This document shows positions 9,643 through 19,465 of a stretch of 19,594 nt of DNA, piece after piece (positions within the stretch are counted from its first letter, which is position 1; each line of letters begins with the position of its first letter). The notes below the pieces were generated by a model. The model was not told the origin of the DNA, ran no database searches, and saw nothing but the letters and a program-made list of their open reading frames with translations. The DNA comes from Smittium culicis (lineage: Eukaryota > Kickxellomycota > Harpellomycetes > Harpellales > Legeriomycetaceae): NCBI GenBank assembly GCA_001970855.1, contig LSSN01005575.1, positions 1-19,594 of the forward strand. Direction: 5' to 3'. The translations under genes were made by a program, and so were the position numbers.

Positions 9643-10503
9643 CCGATATAGTATTATTCAAGTCTGAGTTATTTCTATAGTTTATATAATGTTAGTATAC
9701 TTTTTTTTACAGTACCCTTCTAAATAATGATCTAACAAATTTCTTTAGCTTAGTTTGAATTGGAATTTTTTTTATTTCTGTTACCAAAAATATTATCGAA
9801 TACTATTTGCAAATTTTTTTTTTTTCATTTCCTTTACTTATTTTCAATAAATTATAAGAAAATTTTTTTTATTACATTATTCCCTATTCAAGAAAATGTC
9901 GCTATTTATGCCACCAACTATTGGCATTTAATTCCCGATTTTTCGCTATAAGCCCAGTTCACAATCGATATTTATTGGCTGATCATACTTTATTCTCAAT
10001 TTTATAACCAATAATAATCTATAATTTTCTTTTTTCGATATATTGATATTATTTATAGCCAATTATTCATACTTTTGATTAGTGGATCACAATTCTATAA
10101 ATACTACTTTTCAGTTTTAAACTTTAATACATTAAATAAAATAAATTAAATTAAATCAAATTGCACTGTAAAATAAAAAAAAATTAAAAACTAGAGGTAT
10201 AATGAAAATAAAATTGAGAAAAAAAGTATAAAATAATACTTTTTTTTAAAATTATTTTTAGAATCTATCAATTGTGAGATAATGAGTTGAACTAGCCCAA
10301 CTAAAAAGCAAATGTGCTAACGTTCTCGAGAAAATTAAGTATCGATTGAGAAAAAAAATAATTAAATTAAATAGAGAATAAATTAATATAAATGGCTCTA
10401 AATAGGATAAAAATGGCATAAAGTTGCAAAGATAACGTCAAATATCTAGATTACATAAAATAAAAATTTAGGGTTAAGATTCTATTTTACAAACGATCAC
10501 TTT
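9643..10503. promoter_or_regulatory. RRS1 upstream region with CCAAT cluster
   Basis: This 861-nt gap separates the RRS1 start from the PPIL4 stop. CCAAT-type sites on either strand lie at 9920 (ATTGGCA), 9974-9983 (ATTGGCTGAT), 10008 (CCAATAATAA) and 10067-10073 (AGCCAAT), all within 280-430 nt of the RRS1 ATG. T-rich tracts sit between them and the gene. The part from about 10100 to 10500 is simple AT-rich DNA where I see nothing besides the PPIL4 3' UTR. Confidence 0.4.
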
Positions 10504-12201
10504 TTATTTTGTAGTTCTATCATTATTTCGATTCCTGTCTCTATTTCTGTCTCTATTTCTTTCTTTATCATATTCGATATCTCTATCAATTCCTTTATTT
10601 CTGGAATCTCGGTGGTATTTGTCACTGCTTCTACCGCTTTTACTGTACATATCTCTACTTCTATCTCTGTTCTTGTGCCTATACTCACTACCACCTTTTT
10701 TCTCATATCTATCTGCGTCTGGATCTCTGCTTCTGCTTCTGCTTCTTTTTGAATATTTTTCTTTGCTATTACTCCTTTTTATGGCTCGTTCTCGACTTCT
10801 GCTTCTCCTAGTATATCTATCTCTGCTCCTATCTCTTCGTCTATTTCCATCCATATCTCTGCCTCTATTTTCATACTTATGAGCTCTAGAATCAGGTTTG
10901 CTAAAAGATCTAGATGCGCTATTATCGCGTTTGGCTCTGTAAGAAGATCGGCTGGTATATCTATCATTGTCCGGGCTATTTCTAGATGGGGATATTTGTC
11001 GATTTCTACTAGAAGGACGCTCAGGCGAGCTGGACTTATGGGAGTTCCTAGCGGGAGAATTGTCGTTGCTGTTGAAAACCATTTCGTATTCGCTGTTGTT
11101 TTTGTTCGAGTACCTGTACCTTGAAAATTCTTGTAAGGATGAGTCACCGCCAATGGATGATGACTTGTTGGTTCTACTGGATGCCCACTGTTGCTGGAGC
11201 TTGCTTACACTTTGGGAAAAATCAACTTTTATTCTTCGGTCGTCGATTAGGACGTTATCCATTTTGAAGTAAGCTTCTTCGCAGTACGACTTGTCCATAA
11301 ATTCAATGAAAGCGTAACCAAGCGAAGTGTTTGTTTTTGGATCAGTAATTATTTCACAGCTATTTATTTCACCAAACCGGGAGAATATTAGTTCTAGATC
11401 AGCGCTGGTAGTAATTGGATTCAGCTTGCAAACAAATAAGGTATTTTCTGGTGGTAGAACATCAGCACTGGGCAAATCTCCTATCATTTCCAAGGTTAAA
11501 GCCTGAGCTTTAGCCTCACGTGCCTTAGATATTTTCTCGAGTTCCTCAGCAGTAAGTGAGTTTTCGTCTGTAATTTCCTCTATATTCGATATGCGAACTG
11601 TTGCTAGCTGGGCAGGAGTGGGAAGAGGGGATTCATCGGGTACTTGCAGCCCAGGAATGTCATCAAAAGGATCGTCTAGTATGATTGTGTGCTTGATTCT
11701 GATATCTATGTAAGGCCTATTAGAGTTATCAACAAGCTGCTCGTTTATTTTTTCTATAACATCTAAGCCTTCAACAACCTGTCCAAAAACAGGAAATTTG
11801 TTGTCTAAATAGTCGAGATCATCACTTAAAGTCAGAAAGAACTGACTCCCAACAAATAGATTTTGATTAATGGTAGATTGATTCATATCTGAGCTTTTGT
11901 TTGTTGAAGCGACCATGGATACTGTACCTTTTTTGTTATGCTTTAACGAAGATGCTGCTTTTGAAGACATATATTTGGGCTTTGAAGGCTCTATTTGGTT
12001 AAATATTGTAGAGCCGCCCTTTCCTGTGCAAGAAGGATCGCCTGTTTTTGCTATAAAGTTCCTTTCGACAGAATGAAAAAGGCTAAAGTTGTAGTATTTA
12101 ACTTTACATAGCTTAATGAAATTTAAGCTTAGTTCGGGGGCTTCTTCGATGTAGCAATCAATAACTATGTCGCCTAGAGTTGTTTCGATTAGCACACTCA
12201 T
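10504..12201 (-). CDS. PPIL4: PPIL4-type cyclophilin with RRM and RS-like tail
   Basis: Nuclear cyclophilin-RRM protein (PPIL4; Cyp6 in fission yeast), linked to spliceosomes and transcription. Intronless, 565 aa (human 492). The cyclophilin-like domain is residues 1-172 (SVLIETTLGDIVIDCYIEEAP at the start). The conserved linker HTIILDDPFDDIPGL follows. The RRM spans about 252-330, with RNP2 LFVCKL and RNP1 LGYAFIEF, ending KMDNVLIDDRRIKVDFSQSV. Residues 360-565 are rich in Arg, Ser and Asp, including SRSRSRD and RDRNRDRNR runs. In the cyclophilin domain the Arg55 position of CypA is Ser44 (FHSVERNF), Trp121 is Tyr131 and His126 is Phe136, while GSQFF is kept. Prolyl isomerase activity is therefore probably weak or absent. 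An extra segment of roughly 12-14 residues near 100-116 is absent from human PPIL4. Confidence 0.94.
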   Translation of the reverse strand: MSVLIETTLGDIVIDCYIEEAPELSLNFIKLCKVKYYNFSLFHSVERNFIAKTGDPSCTGKGGSTIFNQIEPSKPKYMSSKAASSLKHNKKGTVSMVASTNKSSDMNQSTINQNLFVGSQFFLTLSDDLDYLDNKFPVFGQVVEGLDVIEKINEQLVDNSNRPYIDIRIKHTIILDDPFDDIPGLQVPDESPLPTPAQLATVRISNIEEITDENSLTAEELEKISKAREAKAQALTLEMIGDLPSADVLPPENTLFVCKLNPITTSADLELIFSRFGEINSCEIITDPKTNTSLGYAFIEFMDKSYCEEAYFKMDNVLIDDRRIKVDFSQSVSKLQQQWASSRTNKSSSIGGDSSLQEFSRYRYSNKNNSEYEMVFNSNDNSPARNSHKSSSPERPSSRNRQISPSRNSPDNDRYTSRSSYRAKRDNSASRSFSKPDSRAHKYENRGRDMDGNRRRDRSRDRYTRRSRSRERAIKRSNSKEKYSKRSRSRSRDPDADRYEKKGGSEYRHKNRDRSRDMYSKSGRSSDKYHRDSRNKGIDRDIEYDKERNRDRNRDRNRNNDRTTK

Positions 12202-12818
12202 GTCTACTAACGAGCGAGCGATAATTATTATCAGTTATGTAATATTGATGATCGGGCTTTGTAGATGTAAAAAAGTTTGATATGGTGCAAGATTAGTCCT
12301 GTGGATTATTCTGGGTACTAACATGAAAAACAAAGCGAAATATTAAACTGTATACTATTTTTTTTATGCAAATATTTTCAGATGATTTGCAAGTTATGAA
12401 TTACAAGCCAATAATACCTGATGATAAAAAATTCAATCCGTATAGCCAATTGTATATATGAATAAATTTATACAGAATTAATAGGCGAATAGGTGTAAAA
12501 TAATAAAAAAATTAAGATAATTGGCCTATTATATTGAATATCAGAGAACTGACAAATTCTGATTTACAGTGATTAATTCTAAACAGCCTTCAAACTAAAA
12601 GGTCAAACTTTAAGTGAAATATTAGAGTTTCAATGTGCGATAATGTAAAGATTATGTACAAAACTTATATGAATTTAAAGCTGTATCCTGAAGATTGAAT
12701 TGGCAAAAATGTTCATTTAGAATATGATTTTTGAAAGTGTTTATTATAAAGAATTGGGGGGGTTTTTACTGATATTAGTTAAGCGGTCTAAAAATAAAAG
12801 TATGGTGGTAAGTAGTGT
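12202..12818. promoter_or_regulatory. PPIL4 upstream region with CCAAT sites
   Basis: This 617-nt gap between PPIL4 and uL16m contains AGCCAAT at 12406-12412 and 12444-12450 and ATTGGCC at 12520-12526, about 205-320 nt upstream of the PPIL4 ATG. The 3' UTR of uL16m occupies its far end. No other gene is visible. Confidence 0.35.
12740..12745 (-). terminator. polyadenylation signal of uL16m
   Basis: TTTATT on the + strand is AATAAA on the minus strand, about 74 nt past the uL16m stop codon. Confidence 0.45.
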
Positions 12819-13520
12819 TTATTTGGCCTGTAAGAAAGGAACGGTTGTTGGTGGGAAGACTAATGGCTGTTTTGTCTTTTCGCTCAAAACTACAAATTCA
12901 GTGCCTACGGGCAATTTGTGCGAGGCGAGTCTAAATGCCTCCTTGGCCAGTTCAACGCCGAGATTAGGTCCACCGAGCTCAAACAGGATTTTGTCCTTAG
13001 GCACACGCGCGGCGTAGTAGTCGAAGGTACCTTTACCTTTACCCATTCTCGCTTCACTGCCCTTGGACGAAACGGGAATGTCTGGGAATACTCTAAGGTA
13101 GATCTTGCTGTCTTTGGCAGACTTTATCTTTCTGCGAACGCTGGCATAGATCGATGTCAATATCTTTGCCCTAAGTCTGCATCCCTCTTTGACTCTTAAC
13201 CCGTACTGTCCAAAAGCTATGTAGTTTCCTTTTGTAGAGCCTCCGGTACGAACAGGAACTCGACCCTTTTGCGCCTTCTTGTACTTTCGCGAACGTGGCT
13301 GTAAAGTTTGGAAGCCTCTTGCTTGCGATAATATACTAGGCGTTCTGATTCTAGAATTGCCAATTACATTTGAACCTCCTAGCTTCATACTCGAAAAGCT
13401 GGATATTAAGCTTGCCCTTTTGCTTGATTCTAATAATTGTTTGCTGCATGAAAGTGAGCTTGCTGCTTTGCTGAAATGGCAGAATTTAACTGTGCCTAGA
13501 AACGAGCCTACTATCGACAT
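12819..13520 (-). CDS. MRPL16: mitochondrial ribosomal protein uL16m (MRPL16)
   Basis: Large-subunit protein of the mitochondrial ribosome, of the bacterial L16 family that sits near the A-site tRNA. Intronless, 233 aa, close to yeast Mrpl16 (232). The first ~70 residues are rich in Ser, Arg and Lys and nearly free of acidic residues, as in a mitochondrial presequence. The L16 domain runs from about residue 76 to 212. Landmarks are RKYKKAQKGR (78-87), IAFGQYGL (101-108), LRVFPDIPVS (142-151), RMGKGKG (158-164), ILFELGG (168-174) and FRLASHKLPVGTEFV (196-210). RMGKGKG and HKLP are hallmarks of the family. The start at 13520 is the first Met before the presequence. It is the last recognisable intact gene before the gene-poor right third. 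Confidence 0.94.
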   Translation of the reverse strand: MSIVGSFLGTVKFCHFSKAASSLSCSKQLLESSKRASLISSFSSMKLGGSNVIGNSRIRTPSILSQARGFQTLQPRSRKYKKAQKGRVPVRTGGSTKGNYIAFGQYGLRVKEGCRLRAKILTSIYASVRRKIKSAKDSKIYLRVFPDIPVSSKGSEARMGKGKGTFDYYAARVPKDKILFELGGPNLGVELAKEAFRLASHKLPVGTEFVVLSEKTKQPLVFPPTTVPFLQAK

Positions 13521-13806
13521 CCTTATTCCTTATGTCTGAAATCTATAGCACGGGTACTCTATATATATTAAAAAGGCCGGAGCGTTAATTATTCGAATTC
13601 GTGAGCGAGTAACTTTTCTCTGATTTCGAATTGGGATTGATTGAATACACCTAATATCTACTAGGCTTTAATTTTCGATTCACTAATAAAGATTCCGTAT
13701 ATCACTAAAAAAAAAATTAAGAAAACTGCTGATTATAAGAAATGTTATGGAATTATCTCTTATTTTCACAAAAATGCTTTTTTTACTGTCTCTAAACTTG
13801 AAATCA

Positions 13807-13927
13807 ATTGGCTGATTAGAGTTGATTTAATTCAATTATAATTTCATCTACCAGTACTGCCAATAGCTAATATAAATCTAATTCAACGAGCCAGTAATTC
13901 TCATTCGATATTTTTTGATTGACCAAT
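13807..13927. promoter_or_regulatory. CCAAT cluster upstream of uL16m
   Basis: ATTGGCTGAT at 13807-13816, GCCAAT at 13859-13864 and CCAAT at 13923-13927 lie 287-410 nt upstream of the uL16m ATG. The 10-mer is identical to sites upstream of the nucleoporin gene and RRS1. Confidence 0.4.
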
Positions 13928-13929
13928 AG

Positions 13930-15609
13930 ATATCAATGATTTATACACTTTGAGAACAGCCATAAATAACAAACAGCACTCTAAAAACTAACCTTTAATT
14001 TATATTGTAAAGAATTAGAAAATGGGACCTGAACAAAATTCCCAAAACTGACTCCCAAAAGCCTAAAACTCCCACTTCCAAGCACTCAAGATAATATAGT
14101 TAACTAATTAGTTATATACATATCTCCCTGTTTCCTGCTATGATTAATGGTCAGCCAAATATATTATTCTACGGAATAATCCATTATTTTAGGTCAACTG
14201 AACCTTAAGATCAAATAATATTCAAATTTAAAATAGCTAGTGGTTTATGCGTAAAAATAAAATTAACTTTAAAAATTTTAGCATTCTACTTTATTGCAGT
14301 GTTAATAAAAAAGAGATAATCTTTTAAAGTTATCCCAAAATAAAATAACGTAATTACTACTGAAAGTTACTTATTTTTTTAAATATTCGTGGTCGGTTAA
14401 AAATATAAAAGAATGATTATTTATCAAAATAGTGCATATAATATATTAATTTTATAATAACCTTTAGAACAGATTTTCATCTTTTAACAATATAGCCTTT
14501 TTGAAGCTTCGGGATCTAAAAAAATATCTTATTTCTGAAAAATTTGAATTGATCTTATAATTGAACCACAATCAAATAAAAACTAAAACATGCATTCATT
14601 TTTTTTACAGATCTTATCTAAAAAAAATTGTTATAATATCTAAAATAGCTGAAATAAAGCTAAATCTTCATAATTCCCTATCTCACTATTTAAATTTTTA
14701 TATTGGTTTTAAATTTTATCTCTTCTAGCTTATATTTTTTTTATTAGGTCAATAATACTAGCAATAAAAAACATTAGAATTGATTTATTTTACTCAGATT
14801 CGATGTGGGAAATAAAATTTTTGTGTAAATTTTGATGACATAAGTACCATTATCATTACATTTAAGAGAAATCAGCATATTCTAACATATTTATAGAAAA
14901 CCATAAATCAAAGTTAAGGAAACAAAAATACATCAAATATCTAATGAGATCGCTACATATACCTGAAAAAAGTATTTTAGAAAATATAAAAAAATATGGA
15001 TATATGCATTGAAATATTTCCTAATATACTTTCTAACATCATTAATAGTAATTTAAACAATTGTAATAAATTTGAGATAATTCTTGAATTTGGATACATT
15101 ATGTGTTTTCGGATCTAAGAAAAATTATAAGAATCCACATTAAATAGTATGGCATATAAAAAAAATTGTATTTATAAGTGTTTAGGGGTTTAAAAAGTCT
15201 GTTTTTATTATTTTAAATTCTAAATAAGTTTAATTTTTAAAAAGAAAATTAAATATTTATTAGTTTTTTTTTTCTTTTTTTTAATTTTGGATTTCTGGAT
15301 TTTATTTTGAGGTTTTATAAAAAAAATATTAAATCAAAATTCCAATCGAAACCTTTAATTATAATTTGACACAACATTTTATTTTTAACTTGAATATCTA
15401 ATATTTCGCGACAAATAAGGCAAAAAAAATTTTTAAAATTTATTTTAAAACTAAACATAAGTATCCAATATCTTTTAAATTAAAGTAACAGCGAGAACGA
15501 TTCTAAATTAAATTTTTAATGTGTAAAATGTAAGAATTATTTAAATAAATTAATTTTAAATTAAATATTAAAGAACTAATTATGGGTATTAAACCTTTAG
15601 AAATCCTAA
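13930..15609. other. AT-rich gene-poor tract
   Basis: About 1.7 kb of AT-rich sequence with stops in all frames and no recognisable domain. It probably contains the 5' flank of the decayed MULE element, but I could not identify a terminal inverted repeat. GGATCTAA followed by an A-rich run appears near 14511 and again near 15111, too weak to call a repeat. Confidence 0.5.
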
Positions 15610-17025
15610 AAGCTAATTAAATGTCGATTCTGTCGTATATAAAGGATTGATTCTCTATAAAAAGTCAGAAAATGAAGAAAAGAATATACACTGGGAGTGC
15701 AAGGATAAAAAATATTTCCAAGGAAAATTCATTATTTATTGTGAAATATCACAAATGATAAATTTTACTCATTACTATTGTAGCTCAAATTCGGGTTTTA
15801 TGACTACAAAAAATAAGGTAAACGAGCTTGTAGGAAAATTTTTGTAATCTGATGCTACCTCTTCAGTTTTAGCTTCAAAATTCATAAAAGAATTAAACGA
15901 AGGCGAATTATTATAATAAATAGCAGAAGATCATTGATATAAACTTTGAATATATAAATAAATTCATATTTTCTGAATGGTCCTAAAATCTTAGAATAAA
16001 TGTCCCAAAAATCAGACTAGTTGTTTATAACTTTAAATCACCTTCAACTTTAGATAAATTCTAATATTAATCAGGATAATATGGACACAGTTAGTAATTT
16101 CTCAAATCGAGATAATTAAATCTATTTATGTGACTCTAAGATATGTTTTATGAATGGTACATTTAAAATAGCGCCTAAAAAAATTACCAGATATTTAATA
16201 TACACTATCAGCATGAAAATCGAGCTTTCCAGTTAGTATTCTGCTTTTTTATCGAACAAAAAAACAATGAACTACCAATGATGTATAAATAAAATACACA
16301 ATTATTGGGTCAATATAGATATATTGACAAGAATTCCGCTTAAAGTAATGACTTATTTTGTGTTAGCAATAGTAAAATTATCAGCATCATTATTTTTTAG
16401 ACCTGCGATATCTCTATTTTTTTTAACTTTAGTATAAACATATATAGATACATACAAGCGAATAATATGCAAATAGAGTATAACGAAAAATCCAATATAT
16501 CAATATTAAAACAATTATATTGTTTTTTTTCTTTTGAATTTGTTCTGGAATTAGGCATTAAATTGATTTTTAATGATCTAGTAAAAATTTTAGACTCAAA
16601 TTAATGCCTGATCATCATTATTTTAATAGAGCATATTTCAATGGTGTTGTGTAAGCAAAATTAATTATACTGCACTAAATTACTCGCTGAAAAATCGAGT
16701 CACTATCAGTCATTTTATATCTGTTACAAAAACAAATAACAATGATGAAGCATGGTACAACAAGTTTGAATATTATTTAGTAAATTTAATCCATCTTTCG
16801 ATTATATGTACGAAAAATATATTATTGAACAGTAAAATACAGAAAAAATTATTCACGAAATTAAATTTAACAAAAAAATAAGAGAAAATCCAAGTAAAAG
16901 GACGATTAAAATAGCCAAAAATTTACAGTTCATTGCAATTAGATATCCAATATATAAATCAAGGAGCAATATATTAGAATCATTGTATAGGTTGGTAGAT
17001 ATTTATGTCAATTATTTCTATTTTT
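15610..17025 (+). pseudogene. decayed Mutator-like (MULE) transposase with FLYWCH-type N-terminus
   Basis: Three reading frames together give a recognisable but broken MULE transposase. At 15626-15790 a FLYWCH-like zinc finger reads YKGLILYKKSENEEKNIHWE, then C, then FTHYYC, with one expected Cys changed to Tyr. A helical part follows (ASKFIKELNEGELL near 15873). The DDE core entry is FMNGTFKIAPKK at 16147-16182, where families have DGTF, so the first catalytic Asp is Asn. It continues after a frameshift as NRAFQLVFCFFIEQKNNE (about 16219-16275). Near the end TNNNDEAWYNKF (16732) and a shifted NTEKIIHEIKFNKKIRE (about 16840) match the usual TNNxxEGWHNxF and C-terminal region. Many internal stops and frameshifts show it is inactive. 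The family call rests on motif order, not a search. Confidence 0.72.
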
Positions 17026-17111
17026 ATTAGTATTTATGATTATCTATCAATGAAAATATTAAAAAAAAAAACTTTTTCCAAAATAGCTTATTTTAAAAGA
17101 ATATAAATTTC

Positions 17112-17159
17112 AACAATTCAACAATTAAATGCTTCAATGTTTCAATAATTCAATAATTT
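17112..17159. repeat. degenerate TTCAAYAAT tandem repeat
   Basis: Repeated TTCAACAAT/TTCAATAAT units with a few variants (TTCAACAATTCAACAATT, then TTCAATAATTCAATAATTT), a short low-complexity array just after the MULE relic. Confidence 0.6.
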
Positions 17160-17630
17160 TATATTTTTCGGTAAGTTATAATTTAAATAATTAATAATTA
17201 AAATATATAAGAATATTAATATAATAGCGTTTATTCGGTTCAGCTTAGTGAGTAGTGATGAATTGATTCGAATATTATTTAACTTTATAATTATATGCAT
17301 TTGATTGAATTATATAATTCATTCTCTGATCGTGAAAAAATTCGATAACTTCATTTTTTTTTTATCAATAATCGCACCAGTACTGTTTACGAAGTCGTTA
17401 TTTTATTTAAAACTTTTTTCAATCGAGTTTAAAAATGTATCTTCAATTAATTAGTTTTGATTTTTTTTTTCAATAATTGACAAGGATAGAAATGATACGA
17501 ATTTTTTTAATATTCCTAAGTGTTAATAGTGTTTATCATTAGATTTAAATATAATATGTAAATAAATTTTGATACTTCTCATTTTAGATACAAAAAAAAA
17601 ACTTTATAATTGTAAAAAATTTAGAATGCG

Positions 17631-17653
17631 GAATTTGGAATTTGGAATTTGGA
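17631..17653. repeat. (GGAATTT)n microrepeat with inverted partner
   Basis: Three GGAATTT units in a row, ending GGA. The 11-mer TGGAATTTGGA from this run occurs in reverse complement as TCCAAATTCCA at about 18251-18261. The two could be remnants of terminal inverted repeats of a ~0.6-kb element, but similarity does not clearly extend inward. Confidence 0.4.
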
Positions 17654-18962
17654 TGTGATGAATAATAACCTAAAAATAGATATTAATTGATTTAACTATT
17701 GAATAATCATTATTGTTAACAGTGCATTAGGTATTATTTTTAAAACTAATTGGATAACTAGATTATTGGGAATTTTTGGATTTGATACTAATTGGACTTG
17801 TTAAAATGGCTTTGGGAGTTTTGTCGCAGAGCTGTAGAAATGTGAAAATCATTATATAGCCTAATAATACCTATCAAATAATATTTATGAAAATTAAAAT
17901 ATTTTTTCAACTTAAATCAATTTTAAAATCAATTATCATAATCTCAACCCGCTTCCTCTGATTAGAAATTTAGTTAAAATTATTAGTATGAATCTTAATA
18001 ATACTCGCCCTTTTTTTTATTGCAAAAATCAACTAAATCACAGGCATTCGCAATAAATTTAGATTATTATCCTCCATTAATCAATTCCGTCTTCACAATT
18101 AATTATATATTCTATCACGCGTGATAAAGTTGTACAAATTTTAGACAAACTGTGTCGAATAATTTTCTCTAAAAATTGCTTAATTACTTCCAATACTCGA
18201 TTATTTTATTTTTATATCGTAAATAATCAGAAATAACCTTAAAAAAAACTTCCAAATTCCATCTCTACCCCCTACAGTGTTTTTTCTATCTCAAAAAACT
18301 TAAAAAAACATTTTTGAATAAAATAAAAATGTCCAAAAACTTATAATTGGCCCAAAAACTGAGATTGACTTTCCTAGTCCTGTAAATCACTCGCCTTCAT
18401 AACAAAGATAATGATCAGTTAACAGTAAGGGGGAAATTTTACCTAAAAACCCCTATATTCAACGAAAACTAGATGAAAATCAGATCAAATTAACTATACA
18501 ATAAATGAATTTAATTGTAAAAAATAGTTTAAATTCAATAGGAAAATTGAAAAACTAATCAATATTGATTGAATAATGCAAAAATAGACTGATTAGATTT
18601 AATATTTACAAAAATAGCCAAAAAAAAAGATTTGTATCCAATATACTGAAGTTATAAATAATAAAAATTTTATTATTCTTAGCAATGACTTTAATAATTG
18701 TATTTTGAATAAATATTTAGACAAGGATCTAATATTTATATCAGTTCTTTCATGCTGTAAATTTTATGCTCGCCTGAATTGGCAACAACCTCTGAGAGTG
18801 TTTGAGTACTTGAACTTTGAATTCTTTCTTAAGCCATGGTTTAATTTAATTTTTAAATATATATTATTAAAGTTTTATTTAAATTACTTTTTAAGCTTAT
18901 TTTGTTAAAATATGTATCTATAAGTTATTAATATTGTAATAAACTAATTTAAAATTGATCAA

Positions 18963-18984
18963 TTGGCGGAAAAATTACCGCCAA
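18963..18984. repeat. GC-rich hairpin
   Basis: TTGGCGG at 18963-18969 and CCGCCAA at 18978-18984 form a perfect 7-bp stem around an 8-nt AT loop. It stands out in very AT-rich surroundings. No U tract or gene end adjoins it. Confidence 0.6.
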
Positions 18985-19234
18985 CCGATGATCCTTTATA
19001 TTTATCCCATCTCATTTTCTCATCAGTGACTTTAATTTTCAGATCTCTTAGCGCAATTCGTTAACTATAAATTGAAATTATAATCCTTTCCATGAATATT
19101 ATGCTATTCAGCAACCTTAATAAATCCTAGTAACATAGTTCACTATGCGTTTCATATTTTTATAATAAGCAATCAACTATCGAGTTATCTACATTGAAAA
19201 ATGTTTAAATAATTAACTTTTCGAATTAAATTTT

Positions 19235-19465
19235 TTTTTGAATTTTGTCATTAGTGGTTAATAAAGTTGTTTCAATACTGTGTATAGGATTTTTTAAACG
19301 TTTAATTTGCTAAACACTGAGAAATTCCTGAAAAGGACATAACGTTATTAGGTTATTGTCTCTTATCTTTAGGCTATCAGTTATTGTTTCGGCAGAGGAA
19401 CTTGTTTATGCCAGAATATATGTATTTTTTAGTTTACATTATCGCATAGTTTCTATTATTATTAT
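19235..19465 (+). mobile_element. diverged second copy of the left-end retroelement tail
   Basis: Blocks occur in the same order as at 200-442: GAATTTTGT, TTCAATACTG, CTTTAGGCTATCAG (left CTTTAGGTACGCAG), the identical 11-mer CGGCAGAGGAA (19390-19400; left 346-356), TTTATGCC (19405-19412; left 383-390), TAGTTTA and TTCTATTATT. Gaps total some 25 nt in the last third. Most mismatches replace G or C by A or T. The hairpin of the left copy is destroyed, and no poly(A) tract is seen. Confidence 0.45.

Larger units (their letters stand above)
17026..19234. other. AT-rich gene-poor tract after the MULE relic
   Basis: About 2.2 kb with no supported gene. The longest ORF, 67 codons at 18705-18908, has no recognisable domain, although 18760-18830 is somewhat less AT-rich than its surroundings. 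Short repeats and one GC-rich hairpin are listed separately. Confidence 0.5.

Noticed and set aside
10619..11272. Several overlapping ORFs on both strands in the PPIL4 tail
   Set aside because: They are frame shadows of the repetitive Arg/Ser coding region, where stops are rare in other frames.
14915..15010. Helix-turn-helix-like translation near LRKQKYIKYLMRSLHIPEKS
   Set aside because: The resemblance to Tc1-type DNA-binding domains is slight, the frame closes quickly, and no transposase core follows.
17264..17335. GTGATGA ... CTGA resembling a C/D box snoRNA
   Set aside because: No terminal stem, no convincing C'/D' boxes, and these short motifs are common in AT-rich sequence.
18705..18908. 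67-codon ORF in the right tract
   Set aside because: No recognisable domain, no support on either side, and the C-terminal half is low-complexity Phe/Leu/Tyr from AT-rich DNA.
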